Source of the DNA: Anarhynchus alexandrinus
Lineage: Eukaryota > Chordata > Aves > Charadriiformes > Charadriidae
DNA length: 64,000 nt
Assembly (NCBI GenBank): GCA_008711295.1
Contig: VUYV01000046.1
Span: 2,790,617 to 2,854,616 of the forward strand
Reading direction: 5' to 3'
Both the position numbers and the translations under genes were made by a program. Positions 11,456-23,936 of this stretch are shown in pieces (the first letter of the stretch is position 1; each line of letters begins with the position of its first letter). Below the pieces are notes generated by a model. The model was not told the origin of the DNA. It was given only the letters and a program-made list of their open reading frames with translations, and searched no databases.

Positions 11456-14400
11456 AAATAGCTACTGAGAAAGAATAAAGGTCTACACGGCTGTGTCATT
11501 AGTGCATACTGGTTGCTAATTTAAGACAATTAAATTTGCTCTCAAACAATACAGGGATTTTAAACCACAATAACTTAAAAAAAAAAAAAATCCAGGATGT
11601 TAAATTTGCAAATTCTCTTTTGAAGTTAAAAGTTTTGACTGCACTTTTTCTCCATAAATAAAGCCATCCTTCAGCAGTGGAAGGATTCAGGAACTACTTT
11701 TAATGAGTAGTAGCAAATTTCACAGGAATTAGGAGATCAGGCGAATAATCTCCTTGCTCCTTTGTTATATCTGTCTCTTATCTAATCCTGTATTTACAAT
11801 CTTATTGAGATTTATACATATTCTTGACTCTTTTGGGACTTTTCCCAGTGAACAGAATTGAGAAAATTATTAATTGTTTTGATAATGAAGGTCCTAAGTT
11901 AAAAAGGACTTGGCCATAGATTCAGATTCTTTCATTGGTAAAATGAACTTAAAGAAAATCAATCCACACTAGTTGATAGGACACACTTGTTCATATTATG
12001 TAAAAATCAACACTTCTGTGTAGTCTAAACAAGAATATGCACTATGAAAAGGTCTGAGGTTTTCTGAGTTGCAAACCACAAAGCAATAATACTATGTGAC
12101 TACATTAGTTTTCTCATTGTTGTAGTTTAATTTTCACTTTGGCTATAGAGCTGATGAAATTGTAATTCATTTATTAATTTATTTTCTATTCTAAACTGCT
12201 ACTGTATCATAAATACTCCTGCAATTGAAAACAATTTAAAATGTTTAAAAAGAAATACTGAGGTTAACCTTTCAATTTGGATTCCAGGAAAAATAATTGT
12301 TCAGCCATTAGCTATAGCAGAATGTTAATATTACTGCCAGGAATTGTTAAAAGAAAAATGTTTGTGCCATACTAGAAGCAAATAAATAAATAAATGCAGC
12401 CAATTCAGAGTAAATGAAAACATATTGACCTAATTTCCTAGCAACTGAAAAATCTGCACGAAGAAGACCTGCTGGTATAAATTATGTATTTTCTAAGTCA
12501 GTAGAGGAGACGGGAATGAGTGTCTGGTGACCAAATTTCCCCTGATTATTATCTTTTTATTTTTCTTCCGGCCCTTCAGTGAACTGGAAAAAGTTAACAG
12601 TGTTGCATTATCAGCATCAGATTTAGCGTGCTGGATTTCCAATGAGGTGGAGTCTCCAGAAGAGAAAATTGGGCGTAGAATAATAAAACAGCAATGCAGG
12701 ACCAGGAGAGAAAGGAAGAGGCTTGGTTCCTGCCTCCAACTTTCAGTAGCACAACGATGATAATTGGAGAAAACCTTATCTTGGAGAGAGATGTATCTTT
12801 AATACCAACTGGAAAGTACAATTGATCCATTCTTCATAATACACAACCTGCAGAACTCCATCTGAAAGTAAATAACTTGAAGCACACAAGCAGCACCCTA
12901 ACTTACACGAGGCCATTCAGGAGTCTGAAGAGCTCTATCTTTATGCCATATTGGTAATGAATGTTTTCAAAAATCAAGAGCCAGGGACAAACCCTGGGGT
13001 TAGCTTAAATACCAGGAGCCATTTGTTGTTTTTTTTAAGAATACTCTTCTGATTGTCTTCTCAGCCTTGAAATTGAGCTGACTTCTCATTTTCACTTCCT
13101 ATCTCTGTGATCTCAAGGTCTGGAAAAGTTTATGACACATGAGTACCTGGGACCTAGAAGAAAATTAGAGAAAACAATAAACATCACATCAAGGAATGGG
13201 GAGATAGCTATTAATGTTCTTTTGCAGCTAATATCTCCATAAGACCTGAAGCAGCTCTAAGCCAGTAGACCCTGCCTGAGCAGGTACTTCATATTCCTCC
13301 CTTCAGCCCTCCTCCAGCGCTCTGCTGCTCCTGGGACAAGTATCCTCTGTCAAACCTTCAAGCCTCATGCACACTAAACACTGAATTGGCTTGATTTTGT
13401 TGTCGCTGACATTTTTCACCACAGTTTTTGACTTCAGAGGAGAGTTCACTGATCTGAAACAGCTTTGGAGCGGTGCTGCAGGGTGACAATTTGCCATCAC
13501 GCTCGCGTTAGGGGATGCGTGTTCTTGCCCACTGGAAGTGATGTCTTTTTAAAAGGGTTTATGCGATTTACTCTGTGTTGCTAATTGCATCGCCTGCAGT
13601 CACTAATCTTTGGCTTCAAAATCAAGACTCACAGAGTAGTTGTGTCCACATTTTTCGGTGCTAGACCTTTCCAAAGGAGACTGGGAACACTTGGCCTTGG
13701 GTTCCGTCTGCACTCCATGCAGTGTCCCAAAAGTCTTATGTGTGCTTTATGTGTGTCCCACACGTGCTTATGTGTGCTTTAGTGGTGTGTGTGTTTGTCG
13801 TTTTGCATTGTTTTGGTTCAATGTGCAGCAATAATGGGAGGGCTGTGCTACAGTCTTGTAAAGTGTTGTTTTTTTATACCACAAACCTGAAGAAGTGAAT
13901 TGCATGCTATGGGTATAGGAAGAAAATATGGGAACATGATTGCAGATGTAAAAGCTGCTGCAGTGGCATGTGACTGCTGAGGACAAAGGGAGCCAAAACT
14001 ACTTTTTATCTGCTGTTTATTGGGACAGGCCCCTGAAGCAAACTATTTGCAGGAACTGAGTTTTGTTTTAGATGGAATTGAATGATTCACTCCAAAATAT
14101 GTCCTGAGAATACACTAGCATTCATGCAATCTGGAGGATGAGAACTGCGAGCTAAACTGTCTGGCAGGGTAAACATATCTTCCGTATCAGCAATACAGTC
14201 ATCCTTGGAGTTGGGTTTATGTAAAGGTTAGCTTATTTTTATTTTGGTTATGTGAAATGAAAACAACAGGGGAAAGATAGGGAAGGGCTAGTCTTTTTTT
14301 CTGCCACCTGCAAACCAATTGCTGACAGATCCTTAGCTGTGGTAAACTGCCCATTTTTCTGGCTTAGCACATGATCTACTCCTCAGTACCCTAGAGCTTA

Positions 14401-17400
14401 ATCTAATATTCTTAACACTAAATTAACTTAGAATGTGAAATTAAAAGAGAGGAAAATTATGCACTTATAGTGACAGAAAACAGATCTTAATGATTTCATA
14501 CCTCTGGCCTAAATGTAGTTAGTGTAAACCTTAAAAAAAATCTAATATCGCCAACATAAGTTAATAATTTTAAAGGAAAATCGGCAATATTTGAATTGCT
14601 ATTTAATTTTCATTGTTGTTTTCCTGAAAACATCTATCTGAACATGGCAGTGTAAAAGACCAGCCTTACATTGAGCATGCCTTCTTCATATTGATGGTAG
14701 AAAATGGGTGGGATTTCATTTTAGGAGTATGTCATAATCAGACATATGTCACAGTATGCTTTAAAATAATGGACCTATCTGGTATTGAAGGAATCTGAAA
14801 AGAACAGTTCCTTTTTCTGTCACCTGCCTAAATACCAAATGCCAATGAAACATGGAACTGCATCACGGTTATTGGAGATGTTTGCTTATTTCCCGGAGGA
14901 ACAAAAATGAAGGAGATAACACAATCCTTAGTACACCTAATTCACATTTCCTTGTGTCATCTCACACTGCTGCATCTCTATATCCTCTCCTTTTCCCCCA
15001 CTGAGATTTAGGTTGTATTATGGATCCACTGATCTGGACCCTTGCCCATTTTCATTATATAGGAAAACAGGAGAACAGGTTGTATCACGCAAAGCGATAT
15101 CAAATTCTTTTGAAGGTCTGGGAGTTGAGGATCTCTCAGAGAGGTGTCCTAGAGCCACACAAGCTCTCTGAGCTCATCAGAAGAGGTCAACATAGTGGCC
15201 TCTCAGTGTCACAGCACAGACTGAAGAGCTGAGAGATCAAGACTAACTTAGCACTAGCAAGGCCAACGCTTCTGATTTAGATAGTACCTGTTGGGCAGTT
15301 TAGAGTCAGAAAGCTCAAATTCTGTTGGCAGGGTCCCATGTAAGTTATTCATAGTATGAACAAAATCCATCTTAAGGTTGCTGAACTTAAACTCACACTA
15401 AAAGCCCTAAAAGATTTTATAGCTGCCTTGTCTTATTGGAGACTTGGCTCCAGCTTGAAAGCTAAGTCAGCTGCATGTGACACAAGTGCTCCAAAAGGAA
15501 TCTCTAATGCTAAAATGTAAACCACTTCACCAAGTTCAATTGGGTTCAAATTTTATTATAGCTTCTCAAGACTTATAATAAACACCTGCATTAACAAGCT
15601 GCTTAAAGTCACTACACCATGCCATTATTAAACTACTTAATCCAGAAATGAGAGATCAGTTTATATTCCTTAAATATTTCAGAGCAGTTTCAGGAGATGA
15701 AAACCTTTGTGTTTGTTAACTACTCACAATATTTCTGTCCTCTTTTACACTAAATGCAGTTCTGTTTAAACACTGACTTTAAACCAGACTATTTATTAGC
15801 TGTTTTAAATGTGATTAGAAGTATGTTTCTGGTTTTCAATTATTATTTCCTGGAATCAAAATAAAAAAAGTACATATTCCCTTGCCCATATTTCTTGCTA
15901 AAATCCTGTGTTTGAATGCAGCCAAGAAGCATCGTGTTCCTTTCTTTATACAAAATAATGGTGAATACAGTCACCACCGTGTGTCCGCCTCAGCTCATAA
16001 ACGACTTGCTCATTTACAGCTATAGCAGTTTTGCATAGATATCTCTTGCCTAGTAGTAATGAAATAAAAGCACTATTTAAAATACAAAGTTCAAACCTTA
16101 TTTTTACAAAATACAGAAAACAGTATGTTCTGATTTCCTTAGACTTTGTTAAACATTTTAATTTCCTGTTTCATGCACATTTACAAGATGTTCTGTTAAA
16201 ACCAAATGCTCTCTTTTTAAGAAAACTTTTCAGCTACAAGTGATAGCTCTAGTTAGAAGTGGTGACAAAAAAAGTGATTTGCATTCTCAAATCTCATATC
16301 CTAAATAACACTTATTCTTTACATAAGTAAGTGACTGTATGAACCAGAGAAAAAATTAAGTGAAAAAACTTATGTAAAAAGCATTTATATGGAAAGTTGT
16401 AAGATATATGTCTAGTGAGAGACACATATTGAAAAACTAAAAGTCAGCTGAAGCTTCTTTCACTAGCACGCTCTTGAGCAGCTGACCTAGAGATATATTT
16501 ACAGACTTCATTGATTTACCAGGCCTGTGTGATAAGGGAGTGACAAAATCACATTAATATGCTGAGGGAGCCACGTAAAGTCACTGCCTGATGTTATAAA
16601 GACCAGTTGTGGGAACCCTCTGAGCTAGCAATCTCTGAAGAGGCAATAAAATAAGACTTTTTTTGGAATAATGATTGCATGGAAGGTATTCTGGGATAGG
16701 CTTTGGCAACAAGGCATGAACACCATTGATGCAGGGGAAAAACCCTTAGTGAGTTGTCCTACTAGTCACCTAGCAGGAGCAGACCAGCCGGAGTCCCATT
16801 GACTCTAACAGAGAGTTATACACATCTTGTCCAAGGGCACAAGTTCTAGACAAGAAACATCCTCTGAGACAGAATGGGGGTGAATGAAGAATGGCAGAAG
16901 AGGAGACAGGCTGCTCTCTGAACTCCTTTGAAAAGTTTCTTCTTTTGAAAAGCCCAAATACGAACCTGTTACTTAGTCTTGTCTTGATAATATGTATCCC
17001 TGGGTATCACTGGGTGATTGATTTCTATCTGTCTGAGGTGTCAGTGCCTCTTTAGTGTTGTGGTGTACCTTCAGAAAAAGAACTGCCTTTGGCTATTATA
17101 AGAATTACTTTAAAAAATAACATTAATCCAGGAACTTGTCAGAATTCCATTGCATTTTAATGTGCCTTGAGTTTCTTCCTTGTGCACCCAATCGCTTGTA
17201 TATGTTTCCTTACTTCTCAAGGATTTGATGATGTGATATTATAAACTGGGACTGAAGTGTGTTATCAAAGCCATTCTGATATGAAAAGATTGCACTTAGC
17301 GGTCGAGAATTATCCTTTGTTATGAGTTAAGCCATTGGGTCACAGCTGTAGCAAACTCACCAGAATCAAGAAATGCTTTTTTTTTTTTTTTTAATGAGAG

Positions 17401-18384
17401 AAGGATCTGAGACCTTTTACTGATGGAAGTGAGGAAGAAGGAAAAAAAAAAAGAAGAAAGCATAATGAAAAAAGTAATACTATATTCTGAAATGTGCTTC
17501 TCTGCTAATCAGCTCATTACAGGCATTAATTGAATTATACAACTAAACTAGAGTCAGCGTGAATGTTTGAAATGTTCACCCTAAGGAAAAGAAGAAAGGG
17601 AAGAGAAGCAAAACATCTCAGTGACTTCACTCTGTGTTTACAAAGGTGAAGCCACGTGGATTTGTAAAAGCTGACCAAACCCAAATGAGTGGAGGTAAAG
17701 AGGGGAGGCTGAAGTGTTTCAATCCCAAATCCAGAAAAGAATGCCACAAAAGCAAATGCTTAAAGTAAATCTCTGATAGGAAGAGTTATGTCATGCGTCT
17801 AAACCATACCAAATGCAGTGCTGAAAAAGGAAAGTGAAGAGGAAAGGAGGCAAACAAGTCTTGGCTCAGTGGTGGAACCTAAAAAAGTCCCTTATATAAA
17901 TAGTGTATTCATCAGAAAGTAAAATTCTGGTCTTTTGCGGCTCTATTAGGGATTCTGGAGAGGGAAAATAATGTCTATGTTTTGATTCACTAAGGTGAGG
18001 GAAGAAATCTCACATTTCTATCCGCTGCCTTAGGCACAGCACTCACACTGCAAGTGGGAGCAATGCCTGAGAAAATCTCACCCACTTCATTTTGCCTTCT
18101 CTAAGCAACGGATTACATGCTGCTGGCTCGTTCAGTTTCTCCTGTTCATACTATTCTAGATATATGTATATAAGTAATTAAAACTGTTCCAGGGCCAGGG
18201 CAGGAATTTGACTGTGTTTGGAGAAAGGGAAAAAGATATATTGGTATGGTTTTAAGCTCGTCTGCATCCCATGGCTACACTTGCCCTAAAAAATACCAGA
18301 GTGTTCTCTGGACATTCAAATGTGAATTAGATATTGTTAATGTGTTTATATGGTCCCATGTTCCCAGACACAAAATTTAAACTT
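11456..18384. other. Long unique stretch, no gene recognised
   Basis: About 6.9 kb with no recognisable repeat family or gene. Small simple tracts occur: (AAAT)n at 12380-12394, a 16-base T run at 17377-17392, and an A/G-rich tract around 17436-17462. A TG-rich patch at 13735-13797 is irregular. An open frame at 12534-12757 after a pyrimidine tract was considered and not accepted as an exon. Confidence 0.55.
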
Positions 18385-18634
18385 TTTTTTCTAACTGTGA
18401 GGGTGTACAAGCACTGGAACAGATTGGGTAGAGAAGTTGTGTAGTCTCTGTCACTGGAAATACTAAAAAAAGATTGGACATTGGAAATATTTGAATATTA
18501 GAAATATTTAAAACATGACTGGACATTGTCCTGGACAACCGGTTGTAGTTGACCCTGTTTTGGGTAGGAAAATAGGATTACATGATCTCCAGAGGTACCT
18601 TGTAACCTCGGCTATTTTGTGACTGTATTCTTGT
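18385..18634 (+). mobile_element. Worn CR1 3' end
   Basis: A degraded 3' end of an older CR1 subfamily. The recognisable order is CTGTGAGGGTG, then AAGCACTGGAACAG (the ORF2 H-W-N-R region), the T-GACCCTG-TTT-GG block of the 3' UTR, and GATCTCCAGAGGTACCTTGTAACCTC near the end. Substitutions and a small local duplication around 18470-18515 (repeated GGACATTGGAAATATTTG-like text) break the frame. It is much older than the copy at 8045-8557. Confidence 0.75.
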
Positions 18635-20156
18635 GCCTACCTGTATGTGCTAGTTGGAGACTTCACTGATTGTTGTGTGTATTGCAAATAAGCAACTGTC
18701 CCAGCCCAGCTCTTTCCTTATGCAAATTCATCACCTGCTGTGGATGAAGAATAATTCTGTGTTTTCCCCTTAGCACGCTCAAGTGAAGGTGATTGCTGAC
18801 TTTCAGTCCTTTACAAATAAGCCTTAAAGAAGCAAGAGACAATTTAATGCCAGCCTCAAACACTATTCCTCTAGGGCCTTAAAACATTTATCAGCATTTA
18901 ATTTGGAGCAGCAACAACAACAACAAAAAGGATATTTGCTATTGTGGCAGCTGCGAGTTTCGATCATTAGATGAGTAATCTGATGAAGTGAGCTGAGAAT
19001 GGGCAAACAAAATAAACACCTATTCTGCAGACAAATACTAGATGAACTGCTGCTGCTGTTAGTACTTGGAGATGCATGGAATTATTAACAATATTTTAGT
19101 GGGACAGGTCGTACCTTAACAAGTTAAATCAATAATAGCACCAAAATCACCGGTGAGTCTCATTTGTAATGGAGGACTGGCATACCTGACCCTGGCCCTC
19201 TCTAACAAGCATGCTGTCATTAGCAGAATACATAATGAAGGATAAAAGCAATATTTCAGACAGCCTTAGAAACTGGCTTGCAAATTAAAGCCTCATCATG
19301 TACATTCACTGATTGAATAAAAAAAATTATCAAACACGCTGTTGGCTCTTTCATGCTATTACCACCAGCCCTGTACCAGTGGTGATGAGTGCACGTCTTG
19401 CTCCAAAACTGGGGATAAGAGTGGGAAACTTTCTGTTCCTTTTGGCCCAGAAATGAAGGGAGATGAATCAGGGCTGTATTGTATCCCTGTTATTTCTGGA
19501 GGGGTTGAGCTGCTCTGTGTATTAGAAAGATGAAGTCAAGATTTGCTCAATCCTTGTCACTACCCAGTCAGATTCAAGAGCAATATAACTCTTTTACCCC
19601 ACTGAAACAGAAATACAACAGAAAATCTACCAAAATAAGCTTCTTTCCTTGTTTTGTTTTGTTTTAAATTCCCTTACAGGAGTTACCTTAGTGATGAACT
19701 GGAACCATAGTATACTGATACCAGAGTAAAAGACATGGACTATGTGATGAACAACTGAACAGCTTCCAGCAAAATCTACAGCTTCTGCACCATGCATTTC
19801 TTGCAGAAAAAACAAAACAAAACAACAAAAAAAAACAAAACCAAGAAGAGTAGTTCACTTTATAAAAGCACTTTGTAGAATGATTACAGAACTTTATAAA
19901 TTAAACCTCATTTCTTATTATTTTAACAACAGCTATAACACTATATTCATCTTTACCTATTCTGGACTATTATGTATCATTGCATCTGTGGTCATCTCTG
20001 TGTAAAATGGAGGGCATTTGCAAAGTTCATATAAGTACTTACAATTTTTTATGGTGCAGTAATTTTTTAGTGGTGGAAACTGTACAAGGTGGAACTTTGT
20101 GGAAGGAGAAGGTATGACTTTTCATCAGGTTAAGATGTGTATTTATATTTTAACTT

Positions 20157-20208
20157 CTCCTTGCCTTGCCTTCCCTTCCCTTTCCTTCCTTTCCTTTCTC
20201 TTCCCTAT
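20157..20208. repeat. Pyrimidine-rich CCTT/CCCTT tract
   Basis: Irregular tandem CCTTG, CCCTT and CCTTT units on the plus strand, a polypyrimidine/polypurine tract with low sequence purity. Confidence 0.75.
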
Positions 20209-20876
20209 TTCAGAAAACTTCCGCTTTATTTCCTAAATGGGAGTCAAATGTTCAATTTATATAGAGATAGATTTATATAGAGTGTGCAGCCTTTGGAAGA
20301 CAGCAACTGAAGAGGATAAGGAGAAAGACTAAAATAAGAGAAAGGAAAGGCAAAATATATATTTAAAAAGTATTAAATTTTTTTTGTAGCAAAACTGCAA
20401 TATGAAACAGAATCAGGTTGCAGGTGCAAACATGTAAATCTCTGATTTCCTGGTGACCAACTTAAGTTGACTTTACAGTTTGGCAATCTATATGGTGTTT
20501 ATTTTTAGTTTGGGGAGAAATGGAAATGTCAATGGAAAAAAAAATGTATCAAACCAAAGTGAAATAGCTACTGTTTTGTGGGAAAAATACAAATAAAATT
20601 GTTATCTTGTTTGGCATCGACTTTACCAGAAGCAAAAGGATCTCCTGTCATTTTGAGGTTATTTAACCTTTTTGTTTAAACTTGTTTCTTCTAAATGAGA
20701 TAATTTCTAAAATGGATAATGCTGTTTTGAAGAAAAGAGTTCCAAAGCTTTGTTTTACTGAAGGGAACCCTTTGAACATTTTGGAAAAATTTCCCCAGTT
20801 TTGTTGTTTTTCTTGCTGTTATTTTGTACATTTGTTTCTTTTCAGCTGACTCAATTTTACAAAGCCTTTTCAATTC

Positions 20877-20906
20877 TTTTTATTTTTATTTTTATTTTAT
20901 TTTTAA
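20877..20906. repeat. (TTTTA)n microsatellite
   Basis: About six TTTTA or TTTTTA units in tandem. Confidence 0.85.
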
Positions 20907-21171
20907 TCTGGTTCTGAACTTTTAGCCATTTTTTAAAGAAAAACAACTGGCTATCTCATTCTTGTTATATTGTTCTTTACGACTAAACATCTCCAAAGAC
21001 TTTCCAAAGACTTTGTTTCTCAAAAACAAGAAGAAAAGACAATATGCGATCAATCTGGTACTGGTGGCCATGGCTTTTAGGTTATATGCAAAACAGTCAG
21101 ATGGATGAGCCAGGGAGACAGGTCATATCCTCTGCTGCTATTGAAGCCAAAAGAGGATGGCTGGTTGGGAA

Positions 21172-21565
21172 GTCAGTCCCATCTCCGTCAGCCTTGCCTC
21201 ATAGTACAGATGACCCAGACCCTTCATCATAGTGAAGGCCCCTCACTGGGCTGTCCCCACTATGTCCATGTCTCTTTTGTGCTGGGGAGCCCAGAACTCG
21301 CCAAAGCACTCCAGGTGTGGCCTCACCAGTGCTGGATGAAGGGGGAGGATCACATACCTCAAATTGCGAGCAATGCTTCTCCTAATGCAGCCCAGAATAC
21401 CATTATCCTTTGCAGCAAGAGCACATTGCTGGTTGATGTTCAACTTGGTATCCCCCAAGACCCCCAGGTCTTTTCCTGCCAAGCTGCTTTCCAGCTGGGT
21501 GGGACCCCAGGTGAAGGACTTTGTACTTCTCTGTGTTTAACTCTCCCAACCACCTTCCAATGATA
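21172..21565 (-). mobile_element. Old internal CR1 fragment
   Basis: Matches the ORF2 C-terminal third of a divergent CR1 subfamily on the minus strand, lacking both the 3' UTR end and everything upstream. Minus-strand translation of 21482-21243 shows DLGVLGDTKLNINQQCALAA, ILGCIRRSIAR, and the ALVRPHLE / FWAPQHKRDMD blocks found in the other CR1 copies of this window. The lower end, near 21174-21240, carries worn remains of the GLEH-SYEERL region. The divergence indicates an old insertion. Confidence 0.8.
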
Positions 21566-22942
21566 GTATCTTTGATCCTTCTCTAACTCCTCCTATCTTG
21601 CTATACTGCTTCCTGCCCCAAATAGATACAATTAGGACCTACCAACCAATAAGCAAGCAATAGTAATTTTTTTTCATACCTTCCTTCCTGTGGAATCCCA
21701 CTTTATCCAGGGAGAGGGCCCTTTGTGATCAACACATCTCTGGAGGCAGCAAAGTAACTTGATGGAAAATGGAAACAGGATATCAAAATCCAGTCACAAG
21801 TGAGATAAGGAGTTATCAATGGGATGGAAGGACTCCCCTTGTCACAGAGCACAGCTTTTCCTGTTGCTTACCAGCTGTTCCCTGTGGCAGCTCACCCTCT
21901 AGAGACTTGGACAAAATACTGGAGAAATGATTATTCCTCAAGTTAACACACCAGCAGATTATCTAGTGTCCCAAGGGTTAAAGTATTTAAAATAGAAGAA
22001 CGTTGACTGTGATGCTTTTTGTCTCGAGGTGTTTGCTGGAGCAGGACAGGATTTGTTGGATGTTTCAGTGATATGGAGAGGATTTAGATACATTAAATTT
22101 ATCCCCTGTTGAGCACCTGCAGGCAGCACATAACTGGAGTACATAGTTTCAGCTTTTATCTCAAACTTGGTGGCTGGGAATGGGTACTACCATCCTCTCC
22201 TCTCACTGTAAAGTTTCTTTAGAGCATTTATTGGCTTGCATGCCTTGACGGTGTCCCTTTGAGTGGCTTAAGCATTTAAGAGTTTATTAGAACTGGATGT
22301 AAGAAAAATAAAACAAGTTTTATTAGGACATTGCATTGTGCTGCAAGACCAGCAGAACAAGTGGCTCAGCGAGCTGGTGAAGCTCAAGGGACAAACATGT
22401 GAATGATCTCTGATTGGGGAACACTAGAAAAATAATACAGGGCAGTGAATCACTTTTTGTTGGTGAAAAGAAGAAAAAAGAGAGAAAGGGAAGTTAAGAC
22501 ATTCTGGCTTTAACCTGTCTAAACCTAATTTTGTGGTTTCGTCAGCTATATAGCAGTGTACTCTTGAACTTGGTCAGGCCTTCACAGATAAAATATGGTT
22601 TTAGTGAAAAAATGAAAATATATTAATTTCTGTTTCAATGGGAACCAAATCTCTTGATTATATCCTCCTTTCTTTTATTTGGCCAATCTTTCCAGCTGTC
22701 CTGCAACTTGCATACTTGTAGAACCTAGTAAAAACCATACTTATTTTAATGCAATCTTTTTTTTTTGACATGCTGCAGCTAAACAGGAAACACATTGCTC
22801 TTTAGTCTTTGACAGTGGAAATAAATTTAGTCCATAATTTTATTTTTATCCCCATTTCTGAACTGTCTGACTGCTGCTGGTGAAATTGCTGTGAAATCCA
22901 GGTCATATATGTGTCTAAATAAAAGGTGGGCTTCTAACTTTA

Positions 22943-23016
22943 TTTTATTTTTCATGGGCAGCTGCAGCAAGGTACTTCTTTTTATTTTTAATGGGCAGCT
23001 GCAGTAAGGAACTTTG
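22943..23016. repeat. 37-bp tandem duplication
   Basis: Two adjacent copies of a 37-bp unit centred on ATGGGCAGCTGCAG, at 22943-22979 and 22980-23016, with a few differences between them. Each unit holds the palindrome GCAGCTGC, which includes a CAGCTG E-box. Confidence 0.85.
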
Positions 23017-23179
23017 AAGGCTCAAAAGCAATCTCGTTTTCTTCTGTGGATGTAAATACCAAACTTTAAGCCTCTGTCTGAACATATTTTGCTTCATGGT
23101 TCAGCATAGCTGCAAAAAAAGGCAATATTTAGAAGTCATTTTTAGTGAGGTAAATGTCAGGATTGATAACGTTTTAGGA

Positions 23180-23208
23180 TTTTGTTTTGTTTTGTTTTGT
23201 TTTGTTTT
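23180..23208. repeat. (TTTTG)n microsatellite
   Basis: Five to six perfect TTTTG units in tandem. Confidence 0.9.
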
Positions 23209-23735
23209 CATTAATGATTATTAAAGAAGCCTTGAGCACCACAGAATCTGCATAGGATAATAAAAACACCTTGTAAGTTGGGATTAAACTCCAGCCATAT
23301 TTCAAAATTATCATTGTAAGATGCAGGACACATACCTCAGAGAGCTGAGATGCGGGAAGGGCGGTGATCCTTCCCAGCATCGTTCCCAGCATCACCTCCA
23401 TTTTGCAATGGGGGTAGGGCAGGTGCACACCCCATTAACAACACGTATCCCACTGTGCTCCCCCCTTCCCACGAAATGGGTGATTCGGATGGCCTATTTG
23501 CCTCCAAGCTGTGTTCCACCTGGGAATGACAACTATTTATCCTTCAAAAGGGCATGAAACCCTCAGCTCAACAGGGCAGATGAGGAGCTTTTGTAATCCT
23601 GCAAAGCCTCATGGTGCAGTCAAAAATAGGTCAGGGCATGGAGAGTTTGGTCACAGCTGAAGAAAGAAGGAGCTTTTCTTGGTCCCATTTATTGTAACAT
23701 CTGTGGAACAGATCAGTAGGGGAGAGCACAGAACT

Positions 23736-23936
23736 CCCCTTCCCCTTCCCCTTCTCCTTCCCCTTCCCCTTCCCCTTCCCCTTCCCCTTCCCCTTCCCCT
23801 TCCCTCTCACTTCCCCTTCCCCTTCCCCTTCCCCNNNNNNNNNNNNNNNNNNNNNNNNNNNNNNNNNNNNNNNNNNNCCTTCCCCTTCCCCTTTCCTTCT
23901 CCTTACCCTCCTTCCACCTTCCCTCTCACTTCCCCA
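23736..23936. repeat. CCCCTT hexamer array with assembly gap
   Basis: A nearly pure plus-strand array of CCCCTT hexamers, interrupted by 43 Ns (23835-23877) and degrading toward the 3' side into CTCCTT, CTCACTT and CCACC variants. The minus strand is G-rich, with GGGG runs separated by AA. The real length is unknown because the gap falls inside the array, so the tract is probably longer than shown. Confidence 0.95.
23835..23877. other. 43-N assembly gap in hexamer array
   Basis: A run of undetermined bases flanked on both sides by the same CCCCTT units, so the missing sequence is very likely more of the same repeat. Confidence 0.95.

Larger units (their letters stand above)
18635..21171. other. 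Unique sequence with simple tracts, no gene recognised
   Basis: Contains an A/C-rich tract around 19804-19842, a pyrimidine-rich CCTT tract (20157-20208) and a (TTTTA)n tract (20877-20906). The 18890-19340 section is low in simple repeats and has several TAAT/ATTA cores, so it could be a conserved non-coding block, but this cannot be shown from one sequence. Confidence 0.5.
21566..23735. other. Unique sequence with short tandem repeats
   Basis: No gene recognised. Holds a 37-bp tandem duplication (22943-23016) and a (TTTTG)n array (23180-23208), both given separately. Confidence 0.5.

Noticed and set aside
12534..12757. Open frame after a pyrimidine tract ending CCCTTCAG, possible exon
   Set aside because: No good donor follows, the peptide has no recognisable domain, and the opposite strand is equally open. 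Probably chance.
13735..13797. (TG)n microsatellite
   Set aside because: TG-rich but irregular, with CTT and CCC interruptions; too impure to call.
16595..16650. LTR-like TATAAAG and AATAAA pair
   Set aside because: The two signals are only about 50 bp apart, with no termini or family resemblance.
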